Of a stretch of 64,000 nt of DNA, positions 60,465-64,000 are shown piece by piece. The translations under genes and the position numbers were made by a program. The notes beneath the pieces are model-generated. The model saw nothing but the letters and a program-made list of their open reading frames with translations, was not told the DNA's origin and did not search any database. Source of the DNA: Cyrtodaria siliqua (lineage: Eukaryota > Mollusca > Bivalvia > Adapedonta > Hiatellidae). The stretch's first letter is position 1. Each line of letters starts with the position of its first letter. The stretch covers positions 18,501 through 82,500 of the forward strand of contig JAWPHD010011426.1 of NCBI GenBank assembly GCA_037043455.1. The letters run 5' to 3'.

Positions 60465-60910
60465 CTGTTATAAAGGAAGTCATTTGACGAGAAGGTGTTA
60501 CCACGTAACTCAACAAACTGGTATCAGCATATATGCACATACAGTAGTATTTCTGGGGCAATACTTGATAATAATTAATTACTTCCGAATAATTTTATAT
60601 TTTTGCTCGCTCTGTAGTGATTAACGCGTCATATACGTCTTACTATAGTAAACCTCGTTTCTTTTAAATACTAAAAGATCATTAGTGCTTACTGAACTTT
60701 TTCAACCAATCATTTGCCTCAGATTTCACCTACGCTCCCTCCCTTTCTGTATCTTTATTCATGGTGACATTTCTCTCCGTGGCCTCTATCCTATACTTTA
60801 AATTGAACGTCACTGGAATCAAATTTACTCAGAGAGTAGATACAAAAATCGAACAGAAAATGTAGCATTAAAAGAACCCAGCCACCCAAAAATATGCATA
60901 CCTAAGAGAT

Positions 60911-61116
60911 AGAATTGAATTGAATTGGAGTTTATAGTCACACCTATAGCTAAGGTCGACTTTCCAGCTTCCACTGGTGGAGGAAGTCCCAAGGTAACCC
61001 TCCGGGCAATTTTCATGCACGTGCGGGCACCTGGGTAGTTCCAACGACGTTCCGCAAGCCAGCTATATAGCTTTCTCATATAAAGATTCTTAGGCCTCCG
61101 AGGGATCGAAGCTACA
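60911..61116 (-). mobile_element. SINE family II, copy 4, head truncated
   Basis: Tail GAATTGAATTGAATTGG at the left, then the body with the inverse of GGGTAGTTCCAACGACG. The copy stops just after the B-box region (GAGGGATCGAAGC), so the tRNA head is missing. Confidence 0.75.
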
Positions 61117-61160
61117 GCTCCAAACAACAGAAGCAAAGTATACAACACCACAACAAACAA

Positions 61161-61463
61161 CTGAATTGAATTGAATGCTGTTTAACGCCTCATCACAGTA
61201 TAGGTTATTTAGAGCCGCCCCAGAGAGAGGGGAAGGATACATAGGAATCCGAGAACCTGCCCTACTATTATTATCGAATATATTCCTATGGTTCTTTTAC
61301 GTGCTCGGAGGATAGACCGATACACAGGACCACCCGGTTTACATCCCCATCCGATGGACGAGGCTAAGGGAACACACCGACGGAACTCAGTGGCACCACG
61401 GAGGATTGAACCCGGGGCCTCCGGTTACAAATCCGCCGCGCTACCGACTGCGCCACGCCAGCC
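61161..61463 (-). mobile_element. tRNA-derived SINE, family III
   Basis: On the minus strand the head reads GGCTGGCGTGGCGCAGTCGG, then GGTAGCGCGGCGG and the B box GGGTTCAATCC. The body includes GGTGTGTTCCCTTAGCC and CGGGTGGTCCTGTG. The tail at the left is GAATTGAATTGAATGC, the same word as in family II, 45 bp from the truncated family II copy. Confidence 0.8.
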
Positions 61464-62069
61464 CTCACACAACAAACAAAATATGGTTGGCGATTGGGGT
61501 AACCAATTTCGTATAGGAAAAACAAACGAACTATTTAGGGTACTATTGTAAAATCCTGTAAATAATGGGAATATAGGTGTAACACGATTATTGATTTTGC
61601 ATTGAGTTGAATATGAATAAAATTAAATGTCATGCCGTCATTTATATCTAGGCCTACCCAATTCAAAAAAGAATAACTTACATTCTCATCACAAATGGAA
61701 CATATGCTGCCAAAAAATCCACAAAAACGTGGTGCTCATGTATCTTCTAAGAAAGAACTTGTCTCATGAATGAATGCTTCCTTTAAAAACATAAACACTG
61801 AGATGCCAAAATATTGTATGCATACACTCATTTCCATACAAGCAATTTTTGTTTTCAAAACTCACAATTTTAACATGACAATGCTTGAAAAGTGTAACAA
61901 ATAGATAGCATATAAACCAAAAATGACCCTTTAAATTATGAAAATGCCCATTTGTTTACAAAAAGAAACGAGCATTATTTACTAGCCGCCATTATGCGAT
62001 ACACAGGCCGACACATCCTGTGATACAATGGATGTGCTACGCCTATAGAAAACATACACGTATACATAC
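61464..62069. other. Intron A1-A2, no feature seen
   Basis: AT-rich DNA between the SINE and exon A1. Nothing recognised. Confidence 0.5.
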
Positions 62070-62249
62070 TTGATCAATAAAGTACCATCCGTATCAAAGT
62101 ATTGGATATCTAAACATTCCCATGAAGAGATTGTCGTGCTATAAGCCACTATGGAGTAGCCAGTCATGCCAGATGCGGTGAAAACCAACGTGCCCTTGCT
62201 ACTATCGAGCACGTGCTACTCTGGAACGCTGCGGGCCATGATTCACCAT
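62070..62249 (-). CDS. Module A exon 1, frameshifted
   Basis: 180 bp with good borders (acceptor TTAAATTACAG, donor GTATGT). Phase 1 at the start and phase 2 at the end would need 3n+4 bases, and 180 is one short. The first part reads GESWPAAFQSST, aligned with GVSACPTVFQSTT of B1. At ACGTG-CTCGAT (B1: ACGTGGCACGAT) one base is missing, just at the conserved Trp. From there another frame is needed: LDSSKGTLVFTASG, ISSWECLD, DGTLLIK. The first Cys is also lost (TGG where TGT is expected). Either the module is decaying or the assembly dropped a base. The acceptor and phase imply at least one upstream exon beyond the window or unrecognised in its last 1.7 kb. Confidence 0.8.
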
Positions 62250-62317
62250 CTGTAATTTAAAAAGTAGAACAAACATGTTCACTAACATTTCACTTTTACA
62301 ATTCCTAGTCCAGTATG

Positions 62318-62580
62318 CGTCTCCGTAGCCGATGGGTTAAGGACGTTGCAAACCGTATCGCCTCTCATCGCTGCGGGTTCGAATCTCACTGGCAGCTCGA
62401 CTTGTAAATGAGAAAGTGTCGATTCTTACGGATGGCGGGAGGTGTACAGTACTGGTTCTACCCAGGAAAAGTGAGTGGTCTGCTTTCACCACAAAAAAAG
62501 TCGACCATTATATATAACCTTATATGTGTTGAAAATGACGTAAACAAACAAACAAACACACACACACACACACACACACA
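62318..62580 (+). mobile_element. SINE family I, copy 5, with (CA)n tail
   Basis: The most complete copy: head GCGTCTCCGTAGCCGATGG, B box GGGTTCGAATCTC, body GGATGGCGGGAGGTGTACAG and TTCTACCCAGGAAAAGTGAG, tail ATATATAACC, GAAAATGACG and (CAAA)n followed by (CA)n. It lies 69 bp upstream of exon A1 in gene orientation, on the opposite strand. Confidence 0.88.
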
Positions 62581-62949
62581 CGTCCTAGTTTTACTGACAT
62601 GTATTAAAGGGGGGTACTACTGTACATCAGGCTTTTTCGAAGGGTCCAGGGGTCCGACTTAAAATTGACAAATAATGGTATCTTCAAAATTCTAAAAGGA
62701 ATAACGATGATGAATAAGTCTGAAAACGACCCCTTATCTAAAAATAAAATAATGTTACACATTAATATGTGCTATCATATACTACGCAGCAGGGTTAATT
62801 TAGGTATTTTACGCACGATCCCATTCAAAATGTATGGTGAATTAAAAATATAGGGTGAATTAAAATGTTTCGACCTGAATAACACGGGGCCAACGCCATA
62901 TTTTGACTCAATGACCTATTTTGTCATGAATATGAATATTTTTAAAGCA

Positions 62950-63200
62950 GCTATCCCACCAACAACAGCCACAATTTGCAACATGTGTACACCGTTTCTA
63001 AACCGATTTACGACGATATATATAACGGTGTACACATATATAACTTACACATTTTGAGAATCCAAACTCTATACACAATATAAACGACTTTAACCAGCCA
63101 GGCACCCCAAGACATGAGCGTCGAATTAAGAGCTGCGAACAGATAATTAATTTTACGCATATTCTCTCATGTGTATATCAAGAACACTTGAATAAACTTA
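62950..63200. repeat. Repeat shared with 50.3-50.5 kb
   Basis: Same words in the same order as 50290-50545, and similarity continues weakly to about 63230 (GGGTTAGTTTC). See that entry. Confidence 0.75.
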
Positions 63201-63230
63201 TATTATTTGGCGGGTTAGTTTCATTAATTT

Positions 63231-64000
63231 AATTTAGGATTCTTCTAGTAAACAAAAACACACTCTGACGTACCCTCCTTAACAAATTCGAACTAACAGA
63301 TCTTATCTCGTATTTTTCTGGTCAAATGATTCAAAATTATCTATAGTTTGGGGCGAATGTCTCAGGTAAAAGATGCTAAATTCAGCCCACATGTTTTACC
63401 CCTCAGGCTCTTCTTTTGCGTCTTTTGAGGAACCGTTGAACATATTCTGACACTTGTTTTTAGAAACACACCCCAGACTTTCACTTTCTTCAGATGAAAT
63501 TATGGCCCCGTACCTATTCCGACGTCAATATCTCCAAAGGTTGTTGGCGGTTATTAGCACAAACAGCAACACATCTGTTCAAGAATAACTCAACATATTC
63601 CGACAGATATTTAAAGATCTCCGGCCATGTTTTGTTTCAAGAACATGTTTATGTTTTATTTAAATAGAAATCAATACACAACAATATATATTTACAATTC
63701 ACACAATACAATATCTGTGAAAAGCGAGAATAAGATGTATTTGATGACGTAGAAAACTTTGAACAGGTAAATTAATACACAGGTAAATGTATTTATCAAT
63801 TATCTGTCAGTAGTTGTGCAGTATAAAATTCAGATTTACCTCATTTCCCCGTGCTGTCACGCAGTGGTAAAAGTAGTCATGCAAATAATACTTATTTTTA
63901 CGTACAACTTAGTAGCGGTTTTCAATATATGTTTCTCTCCGAGACTATCAAGAATGTTTGTATGATGTGTAAGAGTTAAATTTGCTGATTGATAATACTA
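63231..64000. other. Right edge, no exon recognised
   Basis: If a further module preceded A, a copy of exon 6 (VYNNC core) might be expected near 63.4 kb by analogy with 50.75 kb. I looked on the minus strand and did not find one. Confidence 0.45.

Overview
This window is nuclear DNA from an animal. It is AT-rich and intron-rich, has no bacterial-type gene packing, and is full of tRNA-derived SINEs, MITEs, foldback elements, minisatellites and microsatellites. The SINE and satellite types, and the kind of modular Cys-rich membrane protein encoded, point to a marine mollusc, most likely a bivalve. That assignment is inference.

I can support one real protein-coding gene. It lies on the minus strand and runs from beyond the right edge to a stop codon at 20447-20449. 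I reconstructed 14 exons by eye (62249 down to 20447). Every exon has AG/GT borders and all 13 junctions agree in phase. The gene encodes two copies, A and B, of a roughly 280-residue Cys-containing extracellular module. Each module has six exons whose sizes match almost exactly between copies (180/187, 104/104, 129/129, 189/183, 110/101, 130/130 bp). A Thr/Ser-rich stalk plus transmembrane exon and a final cytoplasmic-tail exon follow. The product is therefore a type I membrane protein of unknown function; the signal peptide and any further modules lie beyond 64000. Exon 1 of module A carries a one-base frameshift and has lost a Cys.

Region by region. 1-20 kb is intergenic and transposon-rich: a broken mariner-like element carrying a nested TIR element and a 618-bp tandem duplication, SINEs, a foldback element inside a SINE, several MITEs and a 25-bp minisatellite. 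20.4-22.9 kb holds the last two exons of the gene. 23.3-31.2 kb is a 7.9-kb array of 30/31-bp units in the intron before the TM exon. 32.7-46.3 kb is module B, with a three-LTR miniature retrotransposon whose LTRs carry a tRNA-like cloverleaf, a MULE-like insertion inside a SINE, and an 860-bp trinucleotide block in its introns. 50.7-62.2 kb is module A, with an 18-bp minisatellite and a 45-bp minisatellite in its introns.

The most striking observation is the 45-bp array (about 57.0-60.36 kb). Its unit is the last 29 nt of exon A2 plus the first 16 nt of the following intron, so the array is dozens of tandem copies of a coding exon end and its 5' splice site, still next to the parental exon. 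The unrelated 30/31-bp array in another intron also carries a consensus 5' splice site (AAG then GTAAGT) plus an acceptor-like AG in most units, on the sense strand of the same gene. The long apparent ORFs in these arrays are translations of repeats and not genes.
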